From contig CAKKNE010000002.1 in NCBI GenBank assembly GCA_918797485.1, forward strand, positions 338,501 through 402,500: 64,000 bases of DNA, written 5' to 3'. The notes beneath the pieces were generated by a model, which did not search any database, was not told where the DNA came from, and saw only the letters and a program-made list of their open reading frames with translations. A program made the position numbers and the translations under genes. Positions 26,266-35,582 of the stretch are shown here, in pieces. This DNA is from Pelagomonas calceolata. Lineage: Eukaryota; Sar; Pelagophyceae; Pelagomonadales; Pelagomonadaceae. Within the stretch, counting starts at the first letter, position 1; every line of letters begins with the position of its first letter.

Positions 26266-27642
26266 TTAGAAGTGCCCCAGCGCGTCGTCGTCCGTGTCCG
26301 GGACGACCTGCGGCACCGCGCCGTCGACGTCGACGACGACGGCCTCGTCGGCCAGGCCGCACGTGTTCGCGTCGAACTGCAGGCGGATGAAGCCCGACTC
26401 GCCCCAGGCCGTCGACCACGAGTTGCGCACGATCCAGTACGGCTCCGGCCCCGTGCTGTCGAAGCCCACGACCTGCACGCAGTGGTCCAGGTCCAGGTAG
26501 TTCGCCGAGCAGGCCGACGCCTTGAGCACGCCGCCGGTATAGTCGTCCCAGAGCGACGCGTCGACGCAGACACTTACGGGCGTCGTCCGCACGACGTCCG
26601 CGAGCTGGCCGAGGTCCTGGTCCTCGCACGCGCCGTCGCAGGGCGGCGTCGCGAAGCTATAGGCGCCGACGCTCGCCGAGGGGCCCACGTAGTAGCCCTC
26701 GTGCTTCAACACATCAAGGTCGCGGTCGCAGTCCTCCGTGCACGCCGCGTCGAGGCAGCCGTCCTTCGGGATGAGGCCCTGGGCGTAGGGCCAGAAGGCC
26801 GCCGGCGCGAGGCCCACGCTGTCGGCCATGACCTCGAAGGCCGAGGTCGTGTCGCCGCCGGCGCAGCCGAAGACGCCGTTCTTCGCGCCGCCGCAGGACG
26901 TCGCCTGCTGCGCGCTGAAGACCGTCGGCGGCCCTCCATTCAAAAAGAAGGCCGTCTCGACCTGCTGCACGGCGCTAAAGGCCCAGCACGAGCCGCACTG
27001 GCCCTGGTTCTTCACGGGCGTGAGCGCGCCGTCGACGGCGCGCCAGTCGACGCGGTCCGCGGCATCAAAGGAAACGCCGCGCTTGCGCGCGGCGGCGGTG
27101 AGCTTGTTCGTATCGGCCGCGCGCGGCGCGCGCATGTAGGCGTCGGCGCGGCCGCGGCCGGCGCGGCCGCGCGGGAACGCGCGCGCGCCCGGCGCGCGGT
27201 CGCTCGCCGGCGTCAGGCCGAAGACGCGGCTGCCGTGTTCCAGATTCCGCGCGTCCAACTCCGCGACGCGCCGCTCGAACCAGGCCTTCCGTTTTACGTC
27301 CTCCTCGGCGTCGTAGTGCTTGCCGAAGCGCTTTTTAAACTCGGCCCACGGTACGCTGATGGACTCGACGAGGGCCTCCACTTTGATAGGTGAAGAGTCG
27401 AGGGAGTCGATGCTCGGCTCGACCTGCACGCAGTCGTCGCCGCAGCTGAACTGGCCCGTGACGGCGCCGAGCCCGAGCACCGACGCGATGCCGACCGCGG
27501 AGATGGCCAGCGCGCCGCGCCACCGCGGCGAGGGGAACTTCGCCGCTGGTTGGCCGGGGTGCGGGGTGAGCGGCGTCGTCTCGCGCGGCGTCTCGGCGTC
27601 GTCCTCTTGTTCGTCCTCGCGGACCGTGGGCAGCGGCGCCAT
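26266..27642 (-). CDS. papain-like (C1A) cysteine protease with membrane anchor
   Basis: The 458-aa protein starts at ATG 27642; upstream codons lack an ATG. A cytosolic acidic tail precedes a hydrophobic span (ALAISAVGIASVLGLGAVTG, about 44-63). Next come an I29-type inhibitor prodomain (WAEFKKRFGKHYDAEEDVKRK) and the mature domain starting near VDWRAVDGALTPVKNQGQCG. Catalytic Cys219 (GSCWAF), His387 (LDHCVQVVGF) and Asn407 (VRNSWSTAWGESGF) are all present. It is probably a lysosomal or vacuolar zymogen delivered through a signal anchor. Four extra Cys in the middle loop (CTEDCDRD, CDGACED) may form additional disulfides. Confidence 0.92.
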   Translation of the reverse strand: MAPLPTVREDEQEDDAETPRETTPLTPHPGQPAAKFPSPRWRGALAISAVGIASVLGLGAVTGQFSCGDDCVQVEPSIDSLDSSPIKVEALVESISVPWAEFKKRFGKHYDAEEDVKRKAWFERRVAELDARNLEHGSRVFGLTPASDRAPGARAFPRGRAGRGRADAYMRAPRAADTNKLTAAARKRGVSFDAADRVDWRAVDGALTPVKNQGQCGSCWAFSAVQQVETAFFLNGGPPTVFSAQQATSCGGAKNGVFGCAGGDTTSAFEVMADSVGLAPAAFWPYAQGLIPKDGCLDAACTEDCDRDLDVLKHEGYYVGPSASVGAYSFATPPCDGACEDQDLGQLADVVRTTPVSVCVDASLWDDYTGGVLKASACSANYLDLDHCVQVVGFDSTGPEPYWIVRNSWSTAWGESGFIRLQFDANTCGLADEAVVVDVDGAVPQVVPDTDDDALGHF

Positions 27643-27989
27643 CGTTTGCTGCTGCCGCGCGGTTGGGGGCAGCGTATCGTGCACGCTTAGCCGCGGGAGC
27701 TTCGAATTTGCGATGGTGCTTCCCCGTGGCTCGAGATGGAACCAAAGGAAACTTAAGCTTGGCCTGACTGCGGTCCTCTCCCAAATGACCCTTGAGGTCC
27801 TCGGCACATCCCCCTGGAGGTCTCTCTTTGCCCGCGCGATACGTGGGGTCGCGATACGTGGGGTTCAAATGTCACCTGCCTGGTGTAGGGTAATGGCAGG
27901 GTAGCAATTGACAAAAAAAACTTACCGGCCGAGCGGTCGACGACCGAAAAAACCTCTGGCTAGTATGAGATATATATGGCTATAGTAAC

Positions 27990-28020
<31 letters not shown>

Positions 28021-28146
28021 CTAAAAAAAAATAGGTCTAAAAACGGGTTTAACTCGGGTCTGCGGCTTTTTTAGACTTGCATAGGACTATTTATCTCCTC
28101 TATCAATATCTGACCGCTCCAAACTCCAGCCGCAGCAAAAAAAGGA

Positions 28147-28171
28147 GCTAGCGTAATCGACATACTAGCAA
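28147..28171 (-). repeat. dispersed GCTAG repeat, copy H
   Basis: GCTAGCG, a variable middle and GACATACTAGCAA match copy G. It lies in the 1.26-kb gap. Confidence 0.55.
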
Positions 28172-28460
28172 ATTCAAAGATACGCTTCGATAGCGTCAAA
28201 AGAATGACTCAAATTCAGAATACATCCTAGTCGTTCGCCGAGACCAAATATTTGAGAGTAGCGGTCCGGGAACATACCCTCGCGCCTCCCGGAAGGCACC
28301 GCCCACGACATTCGCGGATGAGTCTTACGATCGGTCCAAGGTGGTCCAGCGCCAACACAGCAAGACCACTGCGACGTTTCTGTTCAAGCAAACGAGCAAC
28401 AACTGATGCCTACGGAGACGTCGCCCGGCATCGTTATCAGATGGCCGCGTCTGTGAGGCT

Positions 28461-28491
28461 CCCGTTGGGGAGTCTTGGGCTCCCCAACGGG
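28461..28491. repeat. perfect 12-bp inverted repeat (hairpin)
   Basis: CCCGTTGGGGAG and CTCCCCAACGGG are perfectly complementary across a 7-base loop. No T-tract follows. The role is unknown; it may be a remnant of an inverted-repeat element. Confidence 0.6.
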
Positions 28492-28899
28492 TTCTATTGC
28501 CGGGCGCGGCGGTTGGCACGGTGTGGTCGATGCGCCGCGGCGATGGCGTGCGTGGAACGCTGCCGCGAGTAGGTGTAAATGTCTCACGCTATCCGAGAGA
28601 AGTAGGTGAACGCGATAACTTCTTGTTACCGTAGCGTTACTAGCGGTGGAGTGTGGAGCTTAGCCCGCGGGTACTCGGCGGCCGCGATTCCACAACCGAG
28701 CGTCAGTTTTGAAAAAAACCCCTCGCGAAATTGAAAAAAACCCTCCTATCGCTAAAAATGTTACCGGTCCCTAGAGGGTCACTTTAGCTCCGTTTTCCAC
28801 CCTGGGTAATGGCTAGTAGGAGCGCGTGCGCGCACGTAAAGGTACGCCTCGATAGCTTCATACTTAGTTTAAACGAACTTGCGGACGAGAGAAACGAGC

Positions 28900-30090
28900 T
28901 CACGCCTTCTCGGCGTGCGCGTAGGAGTGGACGTAGTCCATCGCGTGCTGGGCCGGGTCCTCCGCGACGAGGTCGACGTACTTGGCGAACATGTCGTCGG
29001 CCATCGCCGCGGCCTCGCCCGGCGACCGGCCCGCCCGCGTCGCGCCGCTCACGAACGTCGAGTTGGACCACGTCCGCGTCGTCGGCACGAAGTACTCCGC
29101 GGCGGCGCGCGCGTCCGTCTTCGGGCCGCTGACCCACTCCTCGTGGTAAGGGCAGGGCACGACGTCGGTCTCGATGGACCGGAGCGCCAGGCCGACGAAC
29201 GGGTTCTCGAAGGCCGCGCGGCACGCGTCGAGCGCGCGGTACTCGTTGGGGAAGTTCGTCTGCGCGTGGACCTCGGCGCCCGCGACCTTGAGCCAGAGGT
29301 CGGAGAAGTTCGAGTGCATGCACTGCTTGCCCGGCGTGCGCCCCAGGAACGAGCCATTCTCGTCGGTGGCGAAGTTCGCGACGACGAGCTGGCCGCCGGG
29401 CTTGAGCTCCGCGGCCCGCTTCGAGAGGATGCGCGTCCAGTCCTTGCGCGCGCGCTCGCCGAACGCCTTCTTCGTCGCCGGGTCCGCGGTGCAGGCCGAG
29501 TGGAGCGCGTCGGGAATGTCCGCCGGGCACGACGTGAGCCAGTGGAACGCTGTGGCCGAGAAGCTCAGATCGATGGACTCGGGCGCGAAGCAGCTCTCGT
29601 AGAACGACGTGCCGACGGCGACGGCGTAGACGTTGCCGTCCGGCTCGTAGTACGTCTCGGGGCCGCCCTCGATGTGTCCCTGGACGAGCTTGAAGAGCGA
29701 CTGCCAGTCGTTCTGGGCCTGGTCCTCGTAGCCGACTATTATCGCAGTGTCGGGCTCCGCGGCGCGGACGCGCGCCACGACGTTTCGCATGAGCGGGAGG
29801 GACGTGCCGCCGTCGGCCGTGCCGAAGTCCGCGATGTGAAACGGCTCGCCGGCGGCGCCCCGCGTCTTGCGCGCCGCCAGCGCGCGCTCGGTGGCCTCCC
29901 GCACCAGCGGGCCGCACCGCGCGATAACGTCGAAGCACCCTTTCGTCGACGCGGTGTACGTGCCCTCGCCGGCGACGCCCCAGGGCACGTGCTTGCCGCC
30001 CGCCTCCGCGGCGAGGTGGCGCCGGCGGCTGGCGCCAGCGATGCGCCGCGGTGCAACACGACCAAGTGCTACTGCAGCTCTGCGGTGCAT
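28900..30090 (-). CDS. SABATH-type SAM-dependent carboxyl methyltransferase
   Basis: The 396-aa protein starts at ATG 30090 with an Arg-rich leader (RRAAVALGRVAPRRIAGASRRR) that may be mitochondrial or plastid targeting. The SABATH fold is shown by FHIADFGTADGGTSLPLM (SAM-binding motif I), ETYYEPDGNVYAVAVGTSFYESCF, IDLSFSATAFHWLTS and the helix ILSKRAAELKPGGQLVVANF. SABATH enzymes methylate carboxylates such as salicylate, jasmonate or farnesoate using SAM. The substrate is unknown. Length is typical. Confidence 0.88.
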   Translation of the reverse strand: MHRRAAVALGRVAPRRIAGASRRRHLAAEAGGKHVPWGVAGEGTYTASTKGCFDVIARCGPLVREATERALAARKTRGAAGEPFHIADFGTADGGTSLPLMRNVVARVRAAEPDTAIIVGYEDQAQNDWQSLFKLVQGHIEGGPETYYEPDGNVYAVAVGTSFYESCFAPESIDLSFSATAFHWLTSCPADIPDALHSACTADPATKKAFGERARKDWTRILSKRAAELKPGGQLVVANFATDENGSFLGRTPGKQCMHSNFSDLWLKVAGAEVHAQTNFPNEYRALDACRAAFENPFVGLALRSIETDVVPCPYHEEWVSGPKTDARAAAEYFVPTTRTWSNSTFVSGATRAGRSPGEAAAMADDMFAKYVDLVAEDPAQHAMDYVHSYAHAEKA

Positions 30091-30481
30091 TGCTGTTCGA
30101 AATTGCTAATTAATGGTTCACAGCAATGATAACAACTAGAAATTCGCCCTGCGGAGTTGTCGCAGAGTGCATACAGCGAGCTCTCGTCGGTCGGTGTGCA
30201 AACTGAGCCATTGCTGCTCTCTGACACCCCGGAGGCGAATAATCGGGTTCCAAACATCGAAAAGACGCCGGCAATCGACGTCTCCTCTCAAACAAGGTGC
30301 GACAATCGATGCTTGGGGCTTCGAAATTGACGTTTTTGCACAGGTTCACCAGCGTGGTCGCAGTTCAGAGCTGGAGGCAGGCGAACACCTGGCATTTTGC
30401 ACGATAGACGGCCACAACCCGCTGCAACAAGTCAGTGGTAGTCGCTGAGCAAGCGCAAAAGCTCGAAGCGTGCGCGCAGCC
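30091..30481. other. divergent upstream region, no gene seen
   Basis: The 391-base region is moderately AT-rich between divergent genes. No repeat or RNA gene was recognised. Frames here are short and lack coding bias. Confidence 0.35.
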
Positions 30482-33447
30482 ATGTATTCAAGAGCCTCAG
30501 CGCGTGCCCAGGCCTTGGCGACGTCGAAAGTGGCACCGCGTTGCAAGTCCACGCGCGCTGCGCCATTGAGGACGTCCGGGGGACGCGCCGTACCGCGGGC
30601 GGCGGCATTGCAGAAGGCGTCGGCGAGCACCGCGTTGCAGCGCGCGGCACCGACGGCGGCGCCGATGAAAGCGCCGACGAAAGCTGCCACGCGCAGCAAG
30701 TCCATGGCCGCGGCCAGCGTGGCGCCCGCGTCGACGTGGCTGACGACGCGCGCCTTGCCGAACGACCTGGGCGAGATCCACATAGTCTCGTCGGGGCTCC
30801 TCGAGTCCGACACGCCCGGGAACGGCGGCCTCCGAGTATGGAATTACGCCGACAAGGCCGCGGCGACGAAGGAGGCCGAGGGCCTCGCCGTGGCCATGTC
30901 GGCGAAGCACAAGACCTACAACACGGGCTTCGCCGGCGCGAAGGTCGTCTGCGCGGCGGACAAGCCCGTCGCCGACTGGACCGCGGTCGCCGTCTGCGTG
31001 GAAATCAACATTTCACTGCGCGTTCGTGCTGAATCGTTGCGTCGTCCTCCACGCCATCGACGCGACGCCTGCTCGATGGCGTGGCGATGCCGGTTCCTCG
31101 CCGCTCGACCGAGCCAGGACAGCCGCGTCGTCGCCGAGGAATGACTGAGTGAAGAATTATCGGGTGCACCCGACGCACTGGTTGATTTCCACACAGGCCG
31201 ACCGCGAGACCCTCCTCGATGCGACGGCGTCCCTGCTCGAGGAGCTCGACGGCGCCATGTACACGGGCTGCGACATGAACACGACGCCGGCCATGATGCA
31301 GTCGCTGCACGACCGGTGCGGGGGCCGCTACGTCCTGGCGGCGCTCGCGAACGAGACGTGCTGCCCGAACACGGCGACGGCCGCGGGCGTCCTGGGCGCG
31401 GTGACGGCGTGCGTCGACGGCGACGTGCGGGGCAAGACTTTTGTGGTTCACGGCTGCGGCGGCGTGGGCGGCGCCGTCGCTGCGGGTCTTGTGGAGCTCG
31501 GCGCGGCCTCGGTCAAGACGGTGGACCTCGACCTGAAACGGGCCGCGATCCCGGGCTGCGAGGTCCTGGACCCCGAGGCCAAGTGGTGGGCCGTCGACTG
31601 CGACGCGCTCGTGCCCTGCTCGGCGTCCGGCGTCCTGACGGCGGAACGGGCGTCCGAGCTCATTTGCCGGTCCGTCGTCGGCGCGTCGAACCTGCCCTTC
31701 GCGTCCGTCGAGGCGCGCCGCGTCGCGGAGGCGCGGTGCGTCGTCGCGCCCGAGGGCGTCACGTCCGCCGGCGCCGTGATCGTGGACTCGATCGAGCACT
31801 ACGCCCCGCTCAACTTCCGCGAGGCGCCGCCGTCCAAGGTGTACGACTTCACGTTCGAGGCGGTGCGAGCGAAGACGGACGAGCTGCTGGCGGCGGCGGC
31901 GGCGGACGGCGTGTCGCCCACGGTGGCCATCCCGCTCGTCGAGGAGGCCGACCCGCGGCGCATCGGCGAGCGCTACTCGTCGTGGCTGGCCACGGACGCG
32001 CGGGACCGGGTCGGCGGTTTTTTGCAGGAGCACGTGGCGGCCGCGCGCCCGGCGGCCCCGGCGCCGACCGGCGCGCGGCGGCCGCCGCAGAAGATGGCCG
32101 GCCGGCGGTCGTTCTCGACGACGAGCGCGCGGACGTGCGACACGCTCGTCGTCGGCGGCGGCGTCATGGGCCTGAACATCGCCTACCAGCTGAAGCGGCG
32201 CGACCCGGATCATCAAGTCACGGTCCTCGAGGCCGCGCCGGCGCTCGGCGCCGGCTCGAGCGGCTACTCGACGGGCTTCCAGCGGGCCTACTACTCGTTC
32301 GACGAGACCATGGGCTTCGCCTTAGATGGGATCAACGCGCACAAGAACTGGCAGGACTACCTCGCCGACACGAGCGCCGTGGCTAGGTTCGTCGAGACGG
32401 GCGCGCTCTGGATGCTAGGCTACGACGAGGCGCAGAACGCGGCCATGGTCGAGCGATTGGCCAAGTTCGGCGTCGGCGCCGACGTCCTGGACGAGGCCGC
32501 GATGGGCGAGCGCTTCCCGCTTATCAATTGTGATCCCATGCCCAAGTTCGACGCCGAGGGCAACGAGGTCGACCAGGGGCTCGGGGCCTTCTCGGCCGTC
32601 TACGAGCACGGCTGCGGGCACATGGACTCGTCGACGTGCCTCGAGGACCTCCACCGCGCGTGCGTGCGCGACGGCGTGGACTTTCGGTTCAAGACCAAGG
32701 TCGCCAAGTTCACGCTCGACGGCGGCCGGTGCACGGGCGCGCAGCTCGCGGACGGCTCCGCCATCGAGGCGGCGACGACGGTCAACGCCGCGGGGCCCTG
32801 GTTCAACGCTCTCAACGAGACCGTGGGCGTGAAGAACTCGACGACGTCGCTGCCGACGCGCATCCAGGTGGGCCACAAGTACATCCCCGACGAGTACTGC
32901 TCGCTGCCCTTCGTCGCGGACGGCTGGGGCGACTCGGGCATCTACTTCATGCCCCGCGCGGGCAACAACCAACTCGTGTTTGGTTCTGTTGCGCACCGGT
33001 TCGAGAGCGAGATCGTGGACCCGGACGACTACAACGACGCCCTCGACCCGGACGTGAAGCGGGACTCGGTGTAGAAATCAAATTGTCGCGGCGCGCTCGC
33101 GTACCCGACTCACTGATCGATTTCCACACAGGCAGGACTACCTTAACTGCCTCTTCCACCGCCTGCCCGGCCTCGAGACGTCCGGCGAGATCGTCGGCTT
33201 CTCGAGCATGTACACGGTCAACCAGGACGACGTGCATCCGGTCATCGGCGAGTCGAACGTCCCGGGCCTCTGGGCCTGCAACGGCTTCTCCGGCCACGGC
33301 TTCAAGCTCGCGCCGGCCGTCGGGTCGCTCGTGGCCCAGCAGATCACGGGACTCAAGACGGACGCGTGGGAGACGTCCGTGGCGCACGACTTCATGGGGC
33401 CCGGCCGCGAGCCCCTGACCCTCAAGGTGAAGACGCACTTCGCGTGA
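30482..33447 (+). CDS. leucine-dehydrogenase / FAD-dependent oxidoreductase fusion, three exons
   Basis: Exons 30482-30997, 31197-33070 and 33132-33447 give 901 aa. The first ~85 residues are basic and acid-free, a mitochondrial presequence; internal ATGs at 30665 and later could also serve. Residues ~90-460 match Leu/Phe/Val dehydrogenases: GGLRVWNYADKAAA, the two active-site lysines aligning in AMSAKHKTYN and FAGAKVV, and the NAD motif VVHGCGGVGGAVAAGLVELG. A linker with MAGRRSFSTTSAR (from 472) leads to a DAO-type FAD domain, CDTLVVGGGVMGLNIAYQL (from 486), ending NGFSGHGFKLAPAVG. Both halves act on amino acids. The junction is one uninterrupted frame. Confidence 0.82.
30998..31196 (+). 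mobile_element. full-length introner element (forward copy) acting as intron
   Basis: The 199-base phase-0 intron begins GTGGAAATCAAC and ends TTGATTTCCACACAG. Its arms CCACGCCATCGA (31049-31060) and TCGATGGCGTGG (31073-31084) form a 12-bp hairpin. It aligns along its length with the reverse complement of the intron at 40851-41047. The flanking bases are too diverged to show a target duplication. Confidence 0.9.
33071..33131 (+). mobile_element. internally deleted introner element acting as intron
   Basis: The 61-base phase-2 intron starts GTAGAAATCAAA and ends CGATTTCCACACAG. Both ends match the ~200-base copies, so about 135 internal bases including the hairpin are missing. The element is flanked by GCGGGACT (33059-33066) and GCAGGACT (33132-33139), an 8-bp target duplication with one mismatch. 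Splicing joins DSV to QDYLNC. Confidence 0.88.
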
Positions 33448-33831
33448 ACAACGCGTCGGTGGCGTCGTCCGGCAGCTCGCTCCCCTCCCGCCCCCCCAGC
33501 GACGCGCCTCTGTTCTTAACTTTAACAAGTATGTCGAAAAGAATTCTAACATTTGCGAGACAGCTGCCGATGCTAGTGTCTTACCGATTGCTAGCAACCT
33601 CTTGTGGGGCTTGCAGTCGGTGTTGCTTGACCTGCAGGGAAGCAAGACTCGCCACATTTCGGCATTCACTGCGGGCAAGCAGAACTCGTCAAATTTCCGG
33701 CATTCTTAGCTGCTTGAGTGGCTACGTGCCAGCTGTGACGTCTTGGTGCAAACCGAGCGCTGCTCCTCGCCCGGCTGTATTCCGGGCCCAAGGTGCATTG
33801 TTAAATCTGCAAACCGAGCGTTGAGCCAGCA
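33448..33831. other. intergenic region with one GCTAG repeat
   Basis: A dispersed GCTAG element lies at 33571-33595, 124 bases after the fusion-gene stop. The string CAAACCGAGCG occurs twice (33750, 33811) just before the RF3 start. Nothing else was recognised. Confidence 0.5.
33571..33595 (+). repeat. dispersed GCTAG repeat, copy C
   Basis: TGCTAGTGTCTTACCGATTG then CTAGC; the 5' half is identical to copy B. Confidence 0.6.
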
Positions 33832-35562
33832 ATGCGCTCCCTGCTGCTCCTCGCCACGGCTGCCGCGGCCCTGCGCCCGCAGCCCGCACCGCGCACAACC
33901 ACAAAGCTCCGCGCGGCTGCGGCGCCGCCCGACGAGATTGCCAGGAGGCGCAACTTCGCCATCATCAGCCACCCCGACGCCGGGAAGACGACGCTCACCG
34001 AGAAACTCCTCTTGTATGGAGACGCGATCCAGCAGGCGGGCATGGTGAAGGCTCGCGCGAACGGCCGCGACTCGACGTCGGACTTTCTGGCCATGGAGAA
34101 GGAGCGCGGCATTTCTATATCGTCCACGTGTCTCACGTTCGAGTATGGCGGCGCGCGCATCAATTTGATGGACACGCCGGGCCACGCGGACTTTTCCGAG
34201 GACACTTATAGAACCCTAAGCGCGGCGGACAACGCGGTCATGCTTGTCGATGGAGGCAAGGGCCTGGAGCCGCAGACGCGGAAACTGTTTGGGGTGGCGC
34301 GGCGGTCGAACCTGCCCGTGTTTACGTTTGTGAACAAATTGGACCGGCCGGCGATGTCGCCCTGGGAGGTGCTGGACGAGATCTCGGCGGAGTTCAACCT
34401 CGAGACGGCCGTGCGCACGTTCCCCATCGGCGACGGTGAAAGATTTCGAGGTGTGTATGATGCGGCGAAAGACGAGGTCTGGCTCTACACGAGGACGGAG
34501 CGAGGCAAGAAGGCGTCGGTGGAGCGCATCTCCTGGGAGGATAGAGATGAGATCAGCGAGAAAATCGGGGATGAGGAACTCGACGCGCAGCTCGAGGAGG
34601 ACCGCGAGATGATTCGGGAGCTCACGCCGCCGTTAGATGATGAAAAACTCAAGAAGGGCGAGATGACGAGCGTCTACTTCGGCAGCGCCATGGGCGATCA
34701 AGGTGTGGAGCCTTTTCTGGACGAGTTCATCGACCTGGGGTCGCGGCCGGCTTCCAGGCCGCTGCGTGATGACAAGACGCTCGAGCCGTCGCACAGTGAA
34801 TTCGCGGGCTTTGTGTTCAAGATGCAGGCCAACTTGGATCCGAAGCACCGGGACTGCATGGCTTATGTAAGGGTCGTGTCGGGGACGTTCCGGAAAGGCA
34901 TGAAGGTCATCCATGGTCGGACGGGGCGTTCATTGACGCTCGCCACTGCCACAATGTTGTTCGGTTCGGATAGAGACGGCGTCGAGGAGGCGTTCCCGGG
35001 CGACGTCATCGGCTTGAATAATCCGGCGGGCGGCCTTTTTCAAATAGGCGACGCGCTGCACACGGGTTCGAGTGTGGCCTTCGAGCCCATCCCCTCCTTC
35101 TCGCCCGAAGTCTTCGGCTACTTGAGACCGACAGAAGTCGGCGCGTCGCGGAAGTCCTTCGCCAAGGGCGTCGACCAATTGTTGGCGGAGGGCGCCGTCC
35201 AGCGGCTGAAGGAGCGGGGCAACGACGGGCCCGATCCGTTGTTGGCGGCCGTCGGCGAGCTCCAGTTCGAGGTTGTGGTAGATAGGATGCAGGGCGAGTA
35301 CGGCGTGAGCTGCGCCGTCGAGCGCGTGTCCTACACGATCGCGCGGTGGTGCCGGCCCGAGCTCCCGGCGGACGAGGCCTGGGCTGCTGTGGATGCGGCG
35401 AAGAAGGAAGGGGCTTTGACGGGCGCCTTCTACGCCGAGGATATGTTTGGAAGGCCCGTGCTTCTGTTTAGAAACGCGTACACCGTCGAGCGCCTCGAGA
35501 ACGACGCCGATTTAGATCTCGGGCTCCAGCCGTGGGCGCTGCCGCCGGCGACCGCTCCCTAA
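33832..35562 (+). CDS. prfC: peptide chain release factor 3, plastid-targeted
   Basis: The 576-aa protein is a bacterial-type RF3 GTPase. It shows G1 SHPDAGKTT (46-54), G3 DTPGHADFSEDT, G4 NKLDRP and the downstream RF3 regions RGVYDAAKDEVWLY, GDVIGLNNPAGGLFQIGD and LLAAVGELQFEVVVDRM. RF3 recycles RF1/RF2 after termination. The N-terminus MRSLLLLATAAAALRPQPAP reads as a signal peptide followed by a basic transit-like stretch, the bipartite leader of secondary red-type plastids, so it probably works on plastid ribosomes. Bacterial ancestry fits plastid origin. Confidence 0.92.
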   Translation: MRSLLLLATAAAALRPQPAPRTTTKLRAAAAPPDEIARRRNFAIISHPDAGKTTLTEKLLLYGDAIQQAGMVKARANGRDSTSDFLAMEKERGISISSTCLTFEYGGARINLMDTPGHADFSEDTYRTLSAADNAVMLVDGGKGLEPQTRKLFGVARRSNLPVFTFVNKLDRPAMSPWEVLDEISAEFNLETAVRTFPIGDGERFRGVYDAAKDEVWLYTRTERGKKASVERISWEDRDEISEKIGDEELDAQLEEDREMIRELTPPLDDEKLKKGEMTSVYFGSAMGDQGVEPFLDEFIDLGSRPASRPLRDDKTLEPSHSEFAGFVFKMQANLDPKHRDCMAYVRVVSGTFRKGMKVIHGRTGRSLTLATATMLFGSDRDGVEEAFPGDVIGLNNPAGGLFQIGDALHTGSSVAFEPIPSFSPEVFGYLRPTEVGASRKSFAKGVDQLLAEGAVQRLKERGNDGPDPLLAAVGELQFEVVVDRMQGEYGVSCAVERVSYTIARWCRPELPADEAWAAVDAAKKEGALTGAFYAEDMFGRPVLLFRNAYTVERLENDADLDLGLQPWALPPATAP

Positions 35563-35582
35563 AGTTGTTGATTCAAACACAA

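Larger units (their letters stand above)
27643..28899. other. 1.26-kb AT-rich gene-free region
   Basis: This is the longest gene-free stretch and clearly AT-richer than its neighbours. It contains GCGATACGTGGGGT twice (27837-27863), an (AT)n microsatellite around 27965-28022, AAAACGGGTTT at 28040-28050, a GCTAG element at 28147-28171, a 12-bp perfect hairpin at 28461-28491 and two copies of TTGAAAAAAACCC (28708-28746). No frame has coding character. Confidence 0.6.

Noticed and set aside
28461-28491. Rho-independent terminator
   Set aside because: No T-tract follows and the genome is eukaryotic nuclear; kept only as a hairpin.
28252-28572. 106-codon plus-strand ORF in the AT-rich gap
   Set aside because: It starts at TTG, crosses the 12-bp hairpin and has random composition.
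33832-35562. Bacterial contamination, because RF3 is bacterial-type
   Set aside because: The gene has a eukaryotic signal/transit leader and neighbours are spliced nuclear genes; plastid ancestry explains it.
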